DNA from: Polaromonas sp.
GTDB taxonomy: Bacteria > Pseudomonadota > Gammaproteobacteria > Burkholderiales > Burkholderiaceae_C
Direction of reading: 5' to 3'
DNA length: 59,280 nt
NCBI GenBank assembly: GCA_013823635.1
Contig: PNML01000008.1
Location: 1-59,280 of the forward strand
Shown: positions 26,779-36,636 of the stretch, piece after piece
Numbering within the stretch: position 1 is the stretch's first letter
Layout: the number at the start of each line of letters is the position of its first letter
The notes under the pieces: generated by a model
What the model was told of the DNA's origin: nothing
Seen by the model: the letters and a program-made list of their open reading frames with translations, nothing else
Database searches by the model: none
Program-made: the position numbers and the translations under genes

Positions 26779-27354
26779 ATGTCCGCCAGAATGCCCATTC
26801 CAAAAGCGTCAGTGCCCGGCCACAGATCACCCGGCGCCGGATTCGAAGACCCGTTTGACATGCTCAGCGCCTGCCATGAGCGGGTGGAGCGCATGCTGTC
26901 CCTGCTGGACCGCCTGTGCGTGCACCTGGCGTCAAAGGGCTGGGACCAGAGCGCTGCCCAAGCCGCCCGTGACGTCATGCGCTACTTTGATCTGGCCGCG
27001 CCGCACCACCACCTGGACGAAGAGCGACACGTTTTCCCTGCTGTGCTGGCTGCGCCTGACCGGGAAGGGCTACATGCGACGGTGACGCAACTCCAACATG
27101 ACCATGAGGTGATGGAGCAACGCTGGGCCCAAGCGCGCCAAGTGCTCCAGCGCATCGACCAGCTCGCAGATGCGCCATGTCGGCCGCTGACACCGCAGGA
27201 GTGCGGTGTGCTGACCGGGTTCTCCGACCTCTATGAGCAACACATCCAACGGGAAGAGCAATGCATTTACCCCGCCGCGAAAGTGCTGTTCAACACGGAT
27301 GGCATTCGCGCCATGGGGGAGGAAATGCAGCACCGCAGGATGGCAAAACCGTAA
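26779..27354 (+). CDS. Hemerythrin-like HHE-domain protein
   Basis: 191 aa. Likely di-iron ligands are His33 (ACHERVERM), His77/78 and Glu81 (PHHHLDEERHVFP), His107/109 (LQHDHEVME), and His155 with Glu159 (EQHIQREEQCIYP). The four-helix pattern is that of hemerythrin/HHE proteins such as YtfE/DnrN, though the N-terminal ScdA domain is missing. Proteins of this class bind oxygen or nitric oxide or repair damaged iron clusters. Two bases after the previous stop, it is the last gene of the cluster. Its context favours a role in nitrosative stress. Confidence 0.88.
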   Translation: MSARMPIPKASVPGHRSPGAGFEDPFDMLSACHERVERMLSLLDRLCVHLASKGWDQSAAQAARDVMRYFDLAAPHHHLDEERHVFPAVLAAPDREGLHATVTQLQHDHEVMEQRWAQARQVLQRIDQLADAPCRPLTPQECGVLTGFSDLYEQHIQREEQCIYPAAKVLFNTDGIRAMGEEMQHRRMAKP

Positions 27355-27455
27355 CGATTGACCTTCTTCGCCCGGGCAACAACGGTTCTGCAAATGGCCA
27401 TACGTGCGTCGTTGCATGCTGAACGCGTGACAACAAACACGCCCAGCAAAAACAA

Positions 27456-27480
27456 AAAAGCCCTCAAGTAGAGGGCTTTT
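27456..27480 (-). terminator. Terminator of the spc-alpha-tRNA transcript
   Basis: AAAAGCCCTC (27456-27465), loop AAGTA, GAGGGCTTTT (27471-27480) form a perfect ten-pair stem. On the minus strand it is followed by a run of six T (27454-27459 on the + strand are A), so it works best for the ribosomal transcript; it may also stop the hemerythrin transcript from the other side. Confidence 0.85.
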
Positions 27481-27504
27481 GAACAAGCTGAACGCTTGAT
27501 TTAT

Positions 27505-27581
<77 letters not shown>

Positions 27582-27598
27582 TCAAGCTGCTCATTGTA

Positions 27599-27994
27599 TC
27601 AGGATTTTTCGCCTTCGTCCGCCGAAACAGGTTCAGCAGCGCGATCAACCAGTTCAACCAAGGCCATGGGCGCGTTGTCACCAACGCGGTAACCCATCTT
27701 GAGGATGCGGGTGTAGCCACCGGGACGGGCCTTGAAGCGAGGGCCGAGCTCATTGAAGAGTTTCACCACCACGTCACGGTCGCGCAAGCGGTCAAACGCC
27801 AAGCGACGGTTGGCGACGGTTGGCTCTTTCGCCAATGTGATCATGGGCTCAACCACCCGACGCAGTTCCTTGGCTTTCGGCACAGTGGTTTTGATGACTT
27901 CGTGTGTCAGCAGCGAATTCATCATGTTGCGCAGCATCGCCAGGCGGTGAGAGCTGGTGCGGTTGAGTTTTCGGAGTCCGTGTCCGTGACGCAT
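27599..27994 (-). CDS. rplQ: 50S ribosomal protein L17
   Basis: 131 aa, usual length. It opens [22 protein letters not shown], shortened here to the diagnostic [16 protein letters not shown], and has [19 protein letters not shown]17 sits near the tunnel exit of the large subunit. It is the last protein gene of the alpha operon, following rpoA by about 77 nt, with the tRNA-fMet gene 17 nt further on. Confidence 0.97.
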   Translation of the reverse strand: MRHGHGLRKLNRTSSHRLAMLRNMMNSLLTHEVIKTTVPKAKELRRVVEPMITLAKEPTVANRRLAFDRLRDRDVVVKLFNELGPRFKARPGGYTRILKMGYRVGDNAPMALVELVDRAAEPVSADEGEKS

Positions 27995-28071
27995 GGTGTT
28001 TTCCTTGTGGATTGTTATACCGCCAGCCGGTTCAGGTACTGGCGGGTGAGGGAAGTCCCCTCATTCAAAAA

Positions 28072-29055
28072 TTACAGTTTGTCCAACCCGACTGGGGGCC
28101 AGTTTTCCAGCTTCATTCCGAGAGTCAGCCCACGGGACGCCAAAACTTCTTTGATTTCATTCAAAGACTTACGGCCCAGGTTCGGGGTTTTCAGAAGTTC
28201 ATTCTCGGTGCGCTGGATGAGGTCACCGATGTAGTAAATGTTCTCAGCCTTGAGGCAGTTCGCCGAGCGCACCGTCAACTCAAGCTCATCCACGGGGCGC
28301 AAAAGAATCGGGTCAAACTGTTGTGCCGCCTTCTGAGGGGACGCAATGGCATCCATCACGCCGCCTTCCAACTGCGCAAACACCGCCAACTGCTCCACGA
28401 GAATTTTGGCGGATGCGCGAACGGCTTCCTCTGGACCGATGGAACCGTTGGTCTCAATGTCCAGCACCAGCTTGTCCAAGTCCGTCCGTTGCTCCACACG
28501 GGCACTTTCAACGGTGTAGCTGACCCGGCGCACTGGGGAAAAAGAGGCATCCAACACAATTCGACCGATGGAACGAACCTGATCGTCGTTCCGGCGCATG
28601 GTCCCGGAGACGTAACCACGTCCCTTCTCGACTTTGATCTGCATGTCCAAACGGGTACCAGCGGACAAAGTCGCAATGTGGTGTCCCGGGTTCACGATCT
28701 CCACATCGTGTGGCGTCTGGATGTCCGATGCTGTGATGACGCCCTCACCGTCCTTGCGGAGACTCAGTGTCACCTCATCACGGTTGTGCAGCTTGAAAAC
28801 CACCCCTTTGAGGTTCAGCAAAATGTTGACCACATCTTCCTGGACGCCATCGATGGAGGAGTACTCGTGCAGGACACCCGCAATGGTCACCTCAGTGGGC
28901 GCATGCCCCACCATGGACGACAACAGGACGCGTCGCAGCGCATTGCCAAGTGTGTGACCATAACCACGCTCGAAGGGCTCAAGACTGACTTTTGCACGAT
29001 TGGCCGTCAGTTGTTCGACGTGGATGGTCTTGGGTTTCAACAAATTCGTAAGCAT
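28072..29055 (-). CDS. rpoA: RNA polymerase alpha subunit
   Basis: 327 aa. The N-terminal assembly domain includes [20 protein letters not shown], and the C-terminal domain includes [18 protein letters not shown] with [14 protein letters not shown], the surface that contacts UP elements and activators. Standard position between rpsD and rplQ. The length is normal for betaproteobacteria. Confidence 0.97.
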   Translation of the reverse strand: MLTNLLKPKTIHVEQLTANRAKVSLEPFERGYGHTLGNALRRVLLSSMVGHAPTEVTIAGVLHEYSSIDGVQEDVVNILLNLKGVVFKLHNRDEVTLSLRKDGEGVITASDIQTPHDVEIVNPGHHIATLSAGTRLDMQIKVEKGRGYVSGTMRRNDDQVRSIGRIVLDASFSPVRRVSYTVESARVEQRTDLDKLVLDIETNGSIGPEEAVRASAKILVEQLAVFAQLEGGVMDAIASPQKAAQQFDPILLRPVDELELTVRSANCLKAENIYYIGDLIQRTENELLKTPNLGRKSLNEIKEVLASRGLTLGMKLENWPPVGLDKL

Positions 29056-29144
29056 TCAAACTTCTTTCAATACCCTCGGTTCGTTACACCGATAAGGCCG
29101 ATGAAGCAACCCCACGAAAGGCTTGCGCCTCCATGGGGAACGGA

Positions 29145-29768
29145 TTAGCGAGAATACAATTCGACGATCAACGACTCGTTGATGTCGGATGCGAATTCGT
29201 CACGGTCAGGCGTCTTCTTGAACACGCCCTCGGCCTTGTCGACGGCAACTTCAACCCAGGCGGGGAAGCCGATTTGCTTGGCCAGCTCCATGGCTTCAAC
29301 CACGCGTGCCTGCTTCTTCGACTTTTCACGCACAGCAACCACATCCCCGGCCTTCACCAAATAAGAAGGGATGTTGACGGTCAAGCCATTGACCGTGATG
29401 GCCTTGTGAGAAACCATCTGGCGTGCTTCAGCACGTGTGGAACCGAAACCCATGCGGAACACGACGTTGTCCAGACGAGACTCCAGCAGGAACAACAGAT
29501 TGGCACCTGTGTTGCCACGACGGCGGTCTGCCTCTTCAAAGTAGCGACGGAACTGACGCTCCAAAACGCCGTACATGCGTTTGACTTTTTGCTTTTCGCG
29601 CAATTGCAAGCCAAAGTCAGAGGTGCGGGCGCCGGAGGTGCGACCGTGCTGACCGGGTTTGGAGTCGAATTTGGCCTTGTCGCTGATGGAGCGGCGGGCG
29701 CTCTTGAGCAACAGGTCGGTGCCTTCACGGCGGGAAAGTTTGGCCTTGGGGCCGAGGTAACGTGCCAC
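29145..29768 (-). CDS. rpsD: 30S ribosomal protein S4
   Basis: 207 aa. It starts [19 protein letters not shown] and carries the S4 RNA-binding domain around [19 protein letters not shown]. It is one of the first proteins to bind 16S rRNA, and in E. coli it represses the alpha operon translationally. A 103-nt gap with two hairpins separates it from rpsK. Confidence 0.97.
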   Translation of the reverse strand: MARYLGPKAKLSRREGTDLLLKSARRSISDKAKFDSKPGQHGRTSGARTSDFGLQLREKQKVKRMYGVLERQFRRYFEEADRRRGNTGANLLFLLESRLDNVVFRMGFGSTRAEARQMVSHKAITVNGLTVNIPSYLVKAGDVVAVREKSKKQARVVEAMELAKQIGFPAWVEVAVDKAEGVFKKTPDRDEFASDINESLIVELYSR

Positions 29769-29814
29769 GTTGAATGTCCTTGGAATTTAATCTGCTGCGC
29801 TTAGAAACGCAGGA

Positions 29815-29865
29815 GCCACGGTGGATAGCCGTGGCGGTGGTCTTGAAAATGCCTGCCAAGCAGGC
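29815..29865 (-). promoter_or_regulatory. Two hairpins between rpsK and rpsD
   Basis: On the transcribed minus strand, GCCTGC-TTG-GCAGGC (29851-29865) is followed by ATTTT, and GCCACGG-CTATCCA-CCGTGGC (29815-29835) lies just upstream of rpsD. The first resembles a weak attenuator or processing site, the second a possible protein-binding hairpin. No role is proven. S4 autoregulation is one option. Confidence 0.45.
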
Positions 29866-29871
29866 CGAAAC

Positions 29872-30276
29872 TCAGATGCGACGGCGCTTTTGAGGGCGGC
29901 AGCCGTTGTGAGGAACGGGTGTCACATCCGAAATGGAGACGATACGAATGCCCAGCGCACCCAATGCACGAACGGACGATTCACGGCCAGGGCCAGGGCC
30001 CTTGATTTCAACATCCAGGTTCTTGATGCCCTGATCAATGGCCGCACGACCAGCCACTTCCGACGCCACCTGAGCTGCGAAAGGGGTGGACTTGCGTGAG
30101 CCCTTAAAACCCTGACCACCGGACGACGCCCACGACAAAGCATTGCCTTGGCGGTCGGTGATGGTGATGATGGTGTTGTTGAAAGAAGCGTGAACGTGGG
30201 CAATGCCATCGGCAATGTTCTTGCGCACCTTCTTGCGCACGCGCGCTGATGCAGAGCTGGATTGTTGCTTAGCCAT
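29872..30276 (-). CDS. rpsK: 30S ribosomal protein S11
   Basis: 134 aa. Contains [19 protein letters not shown] and the C-terminal [19 protein letters not shown]11 forms part of the platform of the small subunit near the E site. It follows rpsM by 17 nt in the alpha operon. Confidence 0.97.
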   Translation of the reverse strand: MAKQQSSSASARVRKKVRKNIADGIAHVHASFNNTIITITDRQGNALSWASSGGQGFKGSRKSTPFAAQVASEVAGRAAIDQGIKNLDVEIKGPGPGRESSVRALGALGIRIVSISDVTPVPHNGCRPQKRRRI

Positions 30277-30293
30277 GAAGAGCCTTCAGTGAG

Positions 30294-30659
30294 TTATTTC
30301 TTCAACGCCAGGGCCGCTTTGCGGGGGCCTTTGCGGGTACGGGCGTTGGTTTTGGTGCGCTGGCCGCGCAGCGGCAGCCCACGGCGATGACGGAATCCGC
30401 GATAGCAACCAATGTCCATCAAACGCTTGATGTTCATGGTGGTTTCACGACGCAGATCGCCTTCGATGGTGAGCGTGTTGACCTGGTCGCGAACCTTTTC
30501 AAGCTCTGCGTCGGTCAGGTCCTTGATTTTTTTGGAATAAGCGATGCCGCACTGCTCGCAAATCTGACGAGCGCGAGTACGACCCACACCAAAAATTGCC
30601 GTGAGGCCAATTTCTGCATGTTTGTGCGGAGGAATGTTGATACCTGCAATACGAGCCAT
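30294..30659 (-). CDS. rpsM: 30S ribosomal protein S13
   Basis: 121 aa. It opens [19 protein letters not shown], has the helix-hairpin-helix segment [18 protein letters not shown], and ends [18 protein letters not shown]13 lies in the head of the small subunit and contacts the P-site tRNA and subunit bridge. It follows rpmJ by 20 nt. Confidence 0.97.
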   Translation of the reverse strand: MARIAGINIPPHKHAEIGLTAIFGVGRTRARQICEQCGIAYSKKIKDLTDAELEKVRDQVNTLTIEGDLRRETTMNIKRLMDIGCYRGFRHRRGLPLRGQRTKTNARTRKGPRKAALALKK

Positions 30660-30679
30660 GATGGTCCTCTTTAACTCTA

Positions 30680-30793
30680 TCAGCCTTGACGCTGCTTGTG
30701 GCGCGGGTCTGTGCAGATGATGCGCACCACGCCCTTACGCCGAATAACTTTACAGTTGCGGCACATTTTTTTGACCGAAGCCGAAACTCTCAT
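30680..30793 (-). CDS. rpmJ: 50S ribosomal protein L36 (short gene)
   Basis: 37 aa, read directly from the sequence: it begins [19 protein letters not shown] and ends [11 protein letters not shown]. The zinc ligands are C11, C14, C27 and H32, the classic C+ form of L36. ATG is at 30793 and TGA at 30680-30682, with AGGAG upstream. It lies between secY and rpsM. infA, which often sits between secY and rpmJ, is absent: the 146-nt gap (30794-30939) contains no initiation factor reading frame. Confidence 0.96.
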   Translation of the reverse strand: MRVSASVKKMCRNCKVIRRKGVVRIICTDPRHKQRQG

Positions 30794-30939
30794 TGCATTC
30801 TCCTGAATATAACTATCACGGCCTCACCAAAACACATGGACAAGGCGATAAACACAACACACTGCGCGCGGAGGTTGCGGCACAGCCAAACGAAGTTTTC
30901 TCCAACCAGCCAAACACCAGGTTGCTGGCCTGTGCCTCA

Positions 30940-32253
30940 CTACAGAGCGGTTTTGAAGTTGGCCTTCTTTAACAGCGACTCATATTGCTGAGACATCATG
31001 TAGTTTTGCACTTGGGCCATGAAGTCCATGGTCACCACCACAATGATCAGCAAAGAGGTGCCACCGAAATAAAACGGCACGTTGTACTTCAGTATCAGGA
31101 ACTCGGGCAACAAACACACCAAAGTGATGTAAATGGCGCCTGCGAAGGTCAAACGGGACAAGATTTTATCAATGTGCCGTGCCGTCTGATCCCCCGGCCG
31201 AATCCCTGGAATGAACGCACCACTCTTCTTGAGGTTGTCTGCGGTTTCCCTGCTGTTGAACACCAGTGCGGTGTAAAAGAAGCAGAAAAACACAATGGCC
31301 GCACCATACAAACCCACATAAATGGGTTGTCCCGGCGTCAGCGCTGAGGCAACGTCTTTCAGCCAACGCATGGAATCACCGGTACTGAACCACCCCACCA
31401 CGGTCGCTGGCAACAAAATGATGGACGACGCGAAGATCGCGGGTATCACTCCCGCCATGTTCAGCTTCAGCGGCAAGTGGGAGGACTGCCCGCCATACAC
31501 CTTGTTGCCCACTTGACGACGGGCATAGTTGACCAAAATTTTCCGCTGACCCCGCTCGACAAACACCACGAAGTAAGTGACCAGCACCACCAAGGTGATG
31601 ATGAACAATGACGCCAAAATGTTCATGGCCCCGGTGCGCACCAACTCAAACAATCCCGCCATTGCACTGGGCAGACCTGCCGCAATGCTCGCGAAAATGA
31701 GGATGGATATGCCGTTGCCCAGCCCACGCTCAGTGATCTGCTCACCCAGCCACATCAGGAACATGGTGCCTGCCGTGAGGCTTACGACCGTGGTCATGCG
31801 GAACACAAATCCGGGATCCAGAACCAATCCAGCGGTGCCCTCCAGCGCCAGGGCAATGCCCAGTGACTGAAAGAGCGCCAAGCCAACAGTGCCGTAGCGG
31901 GTGTACTGCGTGATCTTGCGGCGACCCGATTCACCTTCCTTCTTCAATTGCTCAAACGCTGGCAGCACATATCCCGCCAACTGCATGATGATCGAAGCCG
32001 AAATGTACGGCATGATGCCCAACGCGAAAACAGCAAATCGGGACAACGCACCGCCGGAAAACATATTGAACAGGCTCAATATGCCGCCTTCCTGGGACTT
32101 GAACAGCTGCGTGAGCTGCACAGGATCGATACCAGGAACAGGAATGTGCGCACCGACCCGATACACAACGAGTGCAAGCAGCAAGAAGACAAGCCGGCGA
32201 CGCAGGTCGCCGTATTTGTCGGACTTGGCTATGGTGGAGCTGTTGGTCGCCAC
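30940..32253 (-). CDS. secY: Protein translocase subunit SecY
   Basis: 437 aa, ten membrane helices. It has [13 protein letters not shown] after the first cytosolic lead, the plug region [23 protein letters not shown] (in parts), [15 protein letters not shown], and [16 protein letters not shown]. SecY forms the protein-conducting channel with SecE and SecG. GTG at 32253 is the chosen start (reads [20 protein letters not shown]-like), because homologues begin here and longer frames run into rplO. It begins 19 nt after rplO. Confidence 0.95.
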   Translation of the reverse strand: MATNSSTIAKSDKYGDLRRRLVFLLLALVVYRVGAHIPVPGIDPVQLTQLFKSQEGGILSLFNMFSGGALSRFAVFALGIMPYISASIIMQLAGYVLPAFEQLKKEGESGRRKITQYTRYGTVGLALFQSLGIALALEGTAGLVLDPGFVFRMTTVVSLTAGTMFLMWLGEQITERGLGNGISILIFASIAAGLPSAMAGLFELVRTGAMNILASLFIITLVVLVTYFVVFVERGQRKILVNYARRQVGNKVYGGQSSHLPLKLNMAGVIPAIFASSIILLPATVVGWFSTGDSMRWLKDVASALTPGQPIYVGLYGAAIVFFCFFYTALVFNSRETADNLKKSGAFIPGIRPGDQTARHIDKILSRLTFAGAIYITLVCLLPEFLILKYNVPFYFGGTSLLIIVVVTMDFMAQVQNYMMSQQYESLLKKANFKTAL

Positions 32254-32272
32254 GGGTGTTCCGTCGATGTGG

Positions 32273-32704
32273 TCAGGCGATGGAGCCGCCGGCTGCCTCG
32301 ATGGCGGCGCGCGCACCAGCCGTGGCAGCAATGTCCTTCAGCACAACGGCCGAAGCAATCGAGCCTGTGTTGACAACCTTGACCTTGCGCACGATTTGGG
32401 AAACCAAGCCAGCTTGCTTGAGGGACAGCAGGTCCACCTCACTTGCACCCAAAGCAGCCAAATCACTCAGCGTGACTTCACCGTTGAATTGCAAAAGATG
32501 GGACTTGAAGCCGCGCTTGGGCAAACGGCGATGCATGGGCATCTGACCGCCTTCGAAGCCCACCTTGTGGTAGCCGCCAGCGCGGGACTTTTGACCCTTG
32601 TGGCCGCGCCCTGCTGTCTTGCCCAGGCCAGAGCCAATGCCCCGACCGACGCGACGCTTGGCGTGCTTGGCGCCGTCGCCTGGTTTGATGGTATTGAGTT
32701 CCAT
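32273..32704 (-). CDS. rplO: 50S ribosomal protein L15
   Basis: 143 aa. It starts [21 protein letters not shown] and has [21 protein letters not shown] split over the L15 signature. Late-assembly protein of the large subunit. It follows rpmD by 12 nt and precedes secY, the standard spc order. Confidence 0.97.
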   Translation of the reverse strand: MELNTIKPGDGAKHAKRRVGRGIGSGLGKTAGRGHKGQKSRAGGYHKVGFEGGQMPMHRRLPKRGFKSHLLQFNGEVTLSDLAALGASEVDLLSLKQAGLVSQIVRKVKVVNTGSIASAVVLKDIAATAGARAAIEAAGGSIA

Positions 32705-32716
32705 GGTGTGCCCTGA

Positions 32717-32899
32717 TTAAATGATCGCAACCAGATAGCTGATCTTGTTGATCATGCCGCGCACTGCAGGGGTGTCCTGGAGTTCGCTGACACTGTTCAT
32801 TTTGCGCAGGCCCAAGCCACGCACGGTGGCGCGGTGTGAGGCCTTGCAGCCGATGGGGCTGCGAACCAGCTTCACTTTGACGGTGGTGGGGGTTGTCAT
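32717..32899 (-). CDS. rpmD: 50S ribosomal protein L30
   Basis: 60 aa. [20 protein letters not shown] and [20 protein letters not shown] identify L30. ATG 32899 is chosen because it matches the family start; an in-frame Met at 32914 would overlap rpsE. It lies 11 nt after the rpsE stop. Confidence 0.95.
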   Translation of the reverse strand: MTTPTTVKVKLVRSPIGCKASHRATVRGLGLRKMNSVSELQDTPAVRGMINKISYLVAII

Positions 32900-32910
32900 C
32901 GCAACACTCC

Positions 32911-33429
32911 TCAATTAAAAATGTCTTCGACAGACTTGCCGCGCTTGGCTGCGATGTCTGACGGTGTGGTGGAGTTCTTCAGCGCATCCAGCGTGGCGCG
33001 AACCAAGTTGTATGGATTGCTGGAGCCGTGGCTCTTGGCCACCACATCGGTGATGCCCAGCACTTCAAACACAGCACGCATGGGGCCACCGGCAATGATG
33101 CCCGTACCCTTGGAGGCAGGGAGCATCATCACATTGGATGCGCCGTGCTCACCATGGACCGCGTGGTGCAAGGAACCGTTCTTCAACGACACCTTGATCA
33201 GGTTGCGGCGTGCCTGCTCCATGGCCTTTTGGACGGCCACCGGCACTTCACGCGCCTTGCCTTTGCCCATGCCCACTTTGCCGTCGCCGTCACCGACCAC
33301 TGTCAATGCCGCAAAACCCAAAATGCGACCGCCCTTGACCACTTTGGTCACGCGGTTGATCGCAATCATTTTTTCACGCAAACCGTCTTCAGGAGCGTCA
33401 CCCTGAGCTTTTGCCTGGAATTTAGCCAT
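32911..33429 (-). CDS. rpsE: 30S ribosomal protein S5
   Basis: 172 aa. It has the double-stranded RNA-binding part [19 protein letters not shown] and [20 protein letters not shown], and ends with a [10 protein letters not shown] tail. S5 helps maintain translational accuracy and the mRNA entry path. It follows rplR by 17 nt. Confidence 0.97.
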   Translation of the reverse strand: MAKFQAKAQGDAPEDGLREKMIAINRVTKVVKGGRILGFAALTVVGDGDGKVGMGKGKAREVPVAVQKAMEQARRNLIKVSLKNGSLHHAVHGEHGASNVMMLPASKGTGIIAGGPMRAVFEVLGITDVVAKSHGSSNPYNLVRATLDALKNSTTPSDIAAKRGKSVEDIFN

Positions 33430-33446
33430 TTCTGTATTCCTTGTGA

Positions 33447-33812
33447 TCAGAACTGAAGACCGGCTTCCCGGGCTGCGTCTGCGAGTGCCTTGACACGACC
33501 GTGGTAGGCGAAGCCAGCGCGGTCAAATGCCACTTTTTCAACACCGGCAGCTTTTGCTTTCTCAGCGATGCGCTTACCAACGAGGTCTGCGGCAGCCTTG
33601 TTGCCGCCCTTGCCAGCCGCACCGATTTGGGCGCGTACCTCGGCTTCCAAGGTGGAGGCCGAAGCCAATACCCGCGTGCCATCGCCAGAAATCACGTTGG
33701 CGTAGATGTGAAGATTGGTGCGGTTCACCGTCAGACGCACAGCAGACTGCTGCGCGATGCGGACGCGTGTTTGGCGTGCACGACGGAGACGTTGCTCTTT
33801 TTTGGTCAACAT
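33447..33812 (-). CDS. rplR: 50S ribosomal protein L18
   Basis: 121 aa. It begins [19 protein letters not shown] and has [16 protein letters not shown] and [21 protein letters not shown]18 binds 5S rRNA. It follows rplF by 11 nt. Confidence 0.97.
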   Translation of the reverse strand: MLTKKEQRLRRARQTRVRIAQQSAVRLTVNRTNLHIYANVISGDGTRVLASASTLEAEVRAQIGAAGKGGNKAAADLVGKRIAEKAKAAGVEKVAFDRAGFAYHGRVKALADAAREAGLQF

Positions 33813-33823
33813 GATCCCAGTCC

Positions 33824-34357
33824 TTATTTCTTCTTGGTTTCTTTGATCGTGACTTTTTCGTCCGAATATCGGATGCCCTTGCCCTTGTATGGCTCAGGCG
33901 GACGAACAGCCCGGACTTCGGCGGCGATTTGACCAACGCGCTGGCGATCGGAACCCTTGATGAGGATTTCCGTCGGAGTGGGTGTTTCCACCTTGATGCC
34001 AGCGGGCATGTCAAACACCACGGGGTGTGAATAGCCCACAGTCAGGTTGAGCTTGGCGCCCTGGGCTTGGGCCTTGTAACCCACGCCGATCAGTGTCAAT
34101 TTGCGCTCAAAACCCTTGCTGACGCCCACCACCATGTTGCCAACGAGCTGGCGAAGGGTGCCAGACATGGCATCGGCTTCGCGTGAGTCATTGGCTGGCG
34201 TGAACGACAGCGCGTTGGTGTTCATTTCAACCTTGACAAGGCCGCTTTGCGCCACTTCCAGTGCACCCAGTGCACCTTTGACGGCAATGCTATCGGCCTT
34301 GACTGTCACGTCCACACCCTGGGGAACGTTGACGGCCATTTTCGCTACACGAGACAT
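33824..34357 (-). CDS. rplF: 50S ribosomal protein L6
   Basis: 177 aa. It begins [20 protein letters not shown] and has the L6 signature [20 protein letters not shown] and [14 protein letters not shown] near the end. L6 lies at the base of the stalk near the sarcin-ricin loop. It follows rpsH by 25 nt. Confidence 0.97.
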   Translation of the reverse strand: MSRVAKMAVNVPQGVDVTVKADSIAVKGALGALEVAQSGLVKVEMNTNALSFTPANDSREADAMSGTLRQLVGNMVVGVSKGFERKLTLIGVGYKAQAQGAKLNLTVGYSHPVVFDMPAGIKVETPTPTEILIKGSDRQRVGQIAAEVRAVRPPEPYKGKGIRYSDEKVTIKETKKK

Positions 34358-34382
34358 TCAGTTTTCTCCTCAATGCCCTGCG

Positions 34383-34778
34383 TCAGGCGACGTAACACAA
34401 CACTTCACCACCGACACCCTCGGCGCGAGCCTTGCGATCGGTCATGACACCACGGGGGGTGGTCACAATGGCCACACCCAGGCCATTCATGACCTGAGGG
34501 ATGGCGTTGCGGCCCTTGTAAATCCGCAGGCCGGGACGGCTGACGCGCTCAATGCGCTCAATGACCGAACGCCCTGCGTAGTACTTGAGGGTAATTTCCA
34601 GCTCAGATTTGCCTTCGGCGGTTTTCACTTGGAAACCGTCGATGTAGCCCTCGTCCTTCAGGACCTGGGCAATGGCCACTTTGACCTTGGAAGAAGGCAG
34701 GCTGACAGAGGCTTTTTGGACCATCTGTGCATTCCGAATGCGTGTCAGCATATCGGCGATAGGATCACTCATGCTCAT
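34383..34778 (-). CDS. rpsH: 30S ribosomal protein S8
   Basis: 131 aa. [19 protein letters not shown] opens the protein and [21 protein letters not shown] closes it. ATG 34778 is chosen over 34772 because GGAG lies eight bases upstream and E. coli S8 starts likewise. S8 is a primary 16S rRNA binder and, in E. coli, the translational repressor of the spc operon. Confidence 0.97.
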   Translation of the reverse strand: MSMSDPIADMLTRIRNAQMVQKASVSLPSSKVKVAIAQVLKDEGYIDGFQVKTAEGKSELEITLKYYAGRSVIERIERVSRPGLRIYKGRNAIPQVMNGLGVAIVTTPRGVMTDRKARAEGVGGEVLCYVA

Positions 34779-34796
34779 TTGTGGTTCTCCTAGGGC

Positions 34797-35102
34797 TTAC
34801 CAGCTGGCCTTGGTCATGCCGGGGATGTCCCCAGCAAAAGCCAATTCACGGACTTTGGCACGTGCCAGACCAAACTGGCGGTACGTACCACGGGGGCGAC
34901 CGGTGATTTCGCAACGGTTGCGCTGACGTGTGGGGTTTGCGTTGCGGGGCAGCTTTTGCAGGGCCAACCGGGCAGCATCACGTTCTTCGTCTGACAGTTT
35001 TGCATCCTTGGATGCGGACTTCAGCTCGGCGTATTTCTTGGCGAACTTGGCGGCGAGTTGAGCACGCTTGAGTTCACGCTGGAGTAAAGCTTGTTTTGCC
35101 AC
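34797..35102 (-). CDS. rpsN: 30S ribosomal protein S14 (zinc-free form)
   Basis: 101 aa, the long C-minus form without CxxC pairs. It has [20 protein letters not shown] and [21 protein letters not shown]. It follows rplE by eight nt. The long zinc-independent type is the usual housekeeping S14 in proteobacteria. Confidence 0.97.
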   Translation of the reverse strand: MAKQALLQRELKRAQLAAKFAKKYAELKSASKDAKLSDEERDAARLALQKLPRNANPTRQRNRCEITGRPRGTYRQFGLARAKVRELAFAGDIPGMTKASW

Positions 35103-35110
35103 GCGCTACC

Positions 35111-35650
35111 TCAGTTCTTGAAAGGGAAACGGAAACCAGCCAACAGCGCCTTGCACTCTTCGTCGGACTTGGCGGTTGTGGTGATGCTGATGTTCATGCC
35201 ACGGAGCGCGTCGACTTTGTCGTACTCGATCTCGGGGAAAATGATCTGCTCTTTCACGCCCACGTTGTAGTTGCCGCGGCCGTCAAAAGAACGACCGGAA
35301 ATGCCGCGGAAGTCACGAACGCGCGGCAGCGCCACGGTCACGAAGCGATCCAGGAACTCATACATCTGACGACCACGCAGGGTCACCATGCAACCGATGG
35401 CCTGGCCTTCGCGGATCTTGAAACCGGCAATGGCTTTGCGGGCTTTGGTCACCACGGGTTTTTGGCCCGCAATTTTGGTGAGGTCGGCCACGGCGTTGTC
35501 CATGACTTTTTTGTCTGCCACCGCTTCGCTGACACCCATGTTGAGTGTGATTTTGGTGATGCGGGGCACCTGCATGGGCGACTTGTAGCCAAATTTCTCG
35601 ATCAGGCTGGGCGCAATGGTGTCGCGGAATTGATCTTGCAAGCGCGTCAT
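35111..35650 (-). CDS. rplE: 50S ribosomal protein L5
   Basis: 179 aa from ATG 35650. It contains [20 protein letters not shown] and [20 protein letters not shown]. The ATG at 35656 overlaps the rplX stop, but its distance to the GGTGG motif would be only one base, whereas 35650 has seven, and 179 aa is the usual size. L5 binds 5S rRNA and forms bridge B1b. Confidence 0.95.
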   Translation of the reverse strand: MTRLQDQFRDTIAPSLIEKFGYKSPMQVPRITKITLNMGVSEAVADKKVMDNAVADLTKIAGQKPVVTKARKAIAGFKIREGQAIGCMVTLRGRQMYEFLDRFVTVALPRVRDFRGISGRSFDGRGNYNVGVKEQIIFPEIEYDKVDALRGMNISITTTAKSDEECKALLAGFRFPFKN

Positions 35651-35652
35651 GT

Positions 35653-35973
35653 TCATGCCACCTTAATTTCTTCACCGCTGGACTTGAAGACGCGAACCTT
35701 CTTGCCATCGGCCAATTGTTTGATGCCCACGCGGTCGGCCTTGCCAGTGGCGGCGTTGAAAATCGCCACATTGGACTGCTGGATGGGCATGGTCTTGCTG
35801 ATGATGCCGCCAGCAATGCCCTTCATGGGGTTGGGCTTGGCATGCTTTTTGACCACATTGATGCCCTCGACGACCACATGGTCTTCGTCGGTGCGCAGCA
35901 CGACCTTGCCGCGCTTGCCCTTGTCCCGGCCTGTAATGACGATGACTTCGTCACCTTTGATGATTTTGTTCAT
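35653..35973 (-). CDS. rplX: 50S ribosomal protein L24
   Basis: 106 aa. The KOW motif appears as [19 protein letters not shown], followed by [18 protein letters not shown]24 starts large-subunit assembly. It follows rplN by nine nt. Confidence 0.97.
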   Translation of the reverse strand: MNKIIKGDEVIVITGRDKGKRGKVVLRTDEDHVVVEGINVVKKHAKPNPMKGIAGGIISKTMPIQQSNVAIFNAATGKADRVGIKQLADGKKVRVFKSSGEEIKVA

Positions 35974-35982
35974 GTCGAAACC

Positions 35983-36351
35983 TCAGAGAACTTCGGGTGC
36001 CAAGGACACGATCTTCATGAACTTTTCGGTGCGCAGTTCACGCGTCACGGGGCCAAAAATGCGCGTACCGATGGGCTCAAGCTTGGCATTGAGCAACACG
36101 GCGGCGTTGCCATCAAACTTGATGAGCGCGCCGTCGGGGCGACGAATGCCTTTGGCGGTGCGAACCACCACGGCACTGTAAACCTCGCCTTTTTTGACGC
36201 GGCCACGGGGAGCAGCTTCTTTGATGCTCACCTTGATGATGTCGCCCACACTGGCGTAGCGGCGCTTGGAACCACCCAGCACCTTGATGCACATCACGGA
36301 CTTGGCGCCCGTGTTGTCAGCAACATCGAGTCGAGATTGCGTTTGAATCAT
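35983..36351 (-). CDS. rplN: 50S ribosomal protein L14
   Basis: 122 aa. It opens [20 protein letters not shown] and ends [18 protein letters not shown]14 forms bridges with 16S rRNA and is the first gene of the spc operon. Here no rpsQ or other S10-operon gene precedes it; a promoter and a leader of about 150 nt with a long hairpin do. Confidence 0.97.
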   Translation of the reverse strand: MIQTQSRLDVADNTGAKSVMCIKVLGGSKRRYASVGDIIKVSIKEAAPRGRVKKGEVYSAVVVRTAKGIRRPDGALIKFDGNAAVLLNAKLEPIGTRIFGPVTRELRTEKFMKIVSLAPEVL

Positions 36352-36424
36352 TTGATTTAAGTCCCAACTTGAATCCCCCTCACCACCACGGCAAGGAGCG
36401 ATCAGTCTTGGTCCCGTCGTTGTG

Positions 36425-36456
36425 ATCAGGTTTGGCGCGAATTCGCCAAACCTGAT
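36425..36456. repeat. Perfect 13-bp inverted repeat in the rplN leader
   Basis: ATCAGGTTTGGCG (36425-36437) and CGCCAAACCTGAT (36444-36456) are perfect inverted arms with a six-base spacer. It lies between the predicted rplN promoter and the rplN start, so the transcribed leader would form a strong hairpin. No T-run follows on either strand, so it is not a classical terminator. It may be an RNA element or a protein operator shared with proC. Confidence 0.7.
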
Positions 36457-36508
36457 GACCCCCTGGGTTGAAAAAGCCAAGCACCGCCCAAGAAAAGCGG
36501 AGCCAAGA

Positions 36509-36538
36509 ATTATGGCATGGGCGAGTTTTCCGTGTCAA
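36509..36538 (-). promoter_or_regulatory. Near-consensus sigma70 promoter of the spc-alpha operon
   Basis: On the minus strand TTGACA (36533-36538) and CATAAT (36509-36514) are separated by 18 nt; the -35 is perfect and the -10 has five of six bases. Transcription would begin near 36502 and give a leader of about 150 nt before rplN. It is the strongest promoter match seen in the window, as expected for a ribosomal operon. Confidence 0.75.
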
Positions 36539-36636
36539 CACATTTTTTTGCGCCATCGCCACAGTCCGCCCGTCGGCGTGTTTTGGCTACAGTCAGTGGT
36601 TGGCCAAACCACCGCGACACGCCTGTCCCTTTCACC

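Noticed and set aside
27355-27455. Gene or RNA in the gap after the hemerythrin gene
   Set aside because: No frame, tRNA-like fold or repeat seen; only the terminator at its end is supported.
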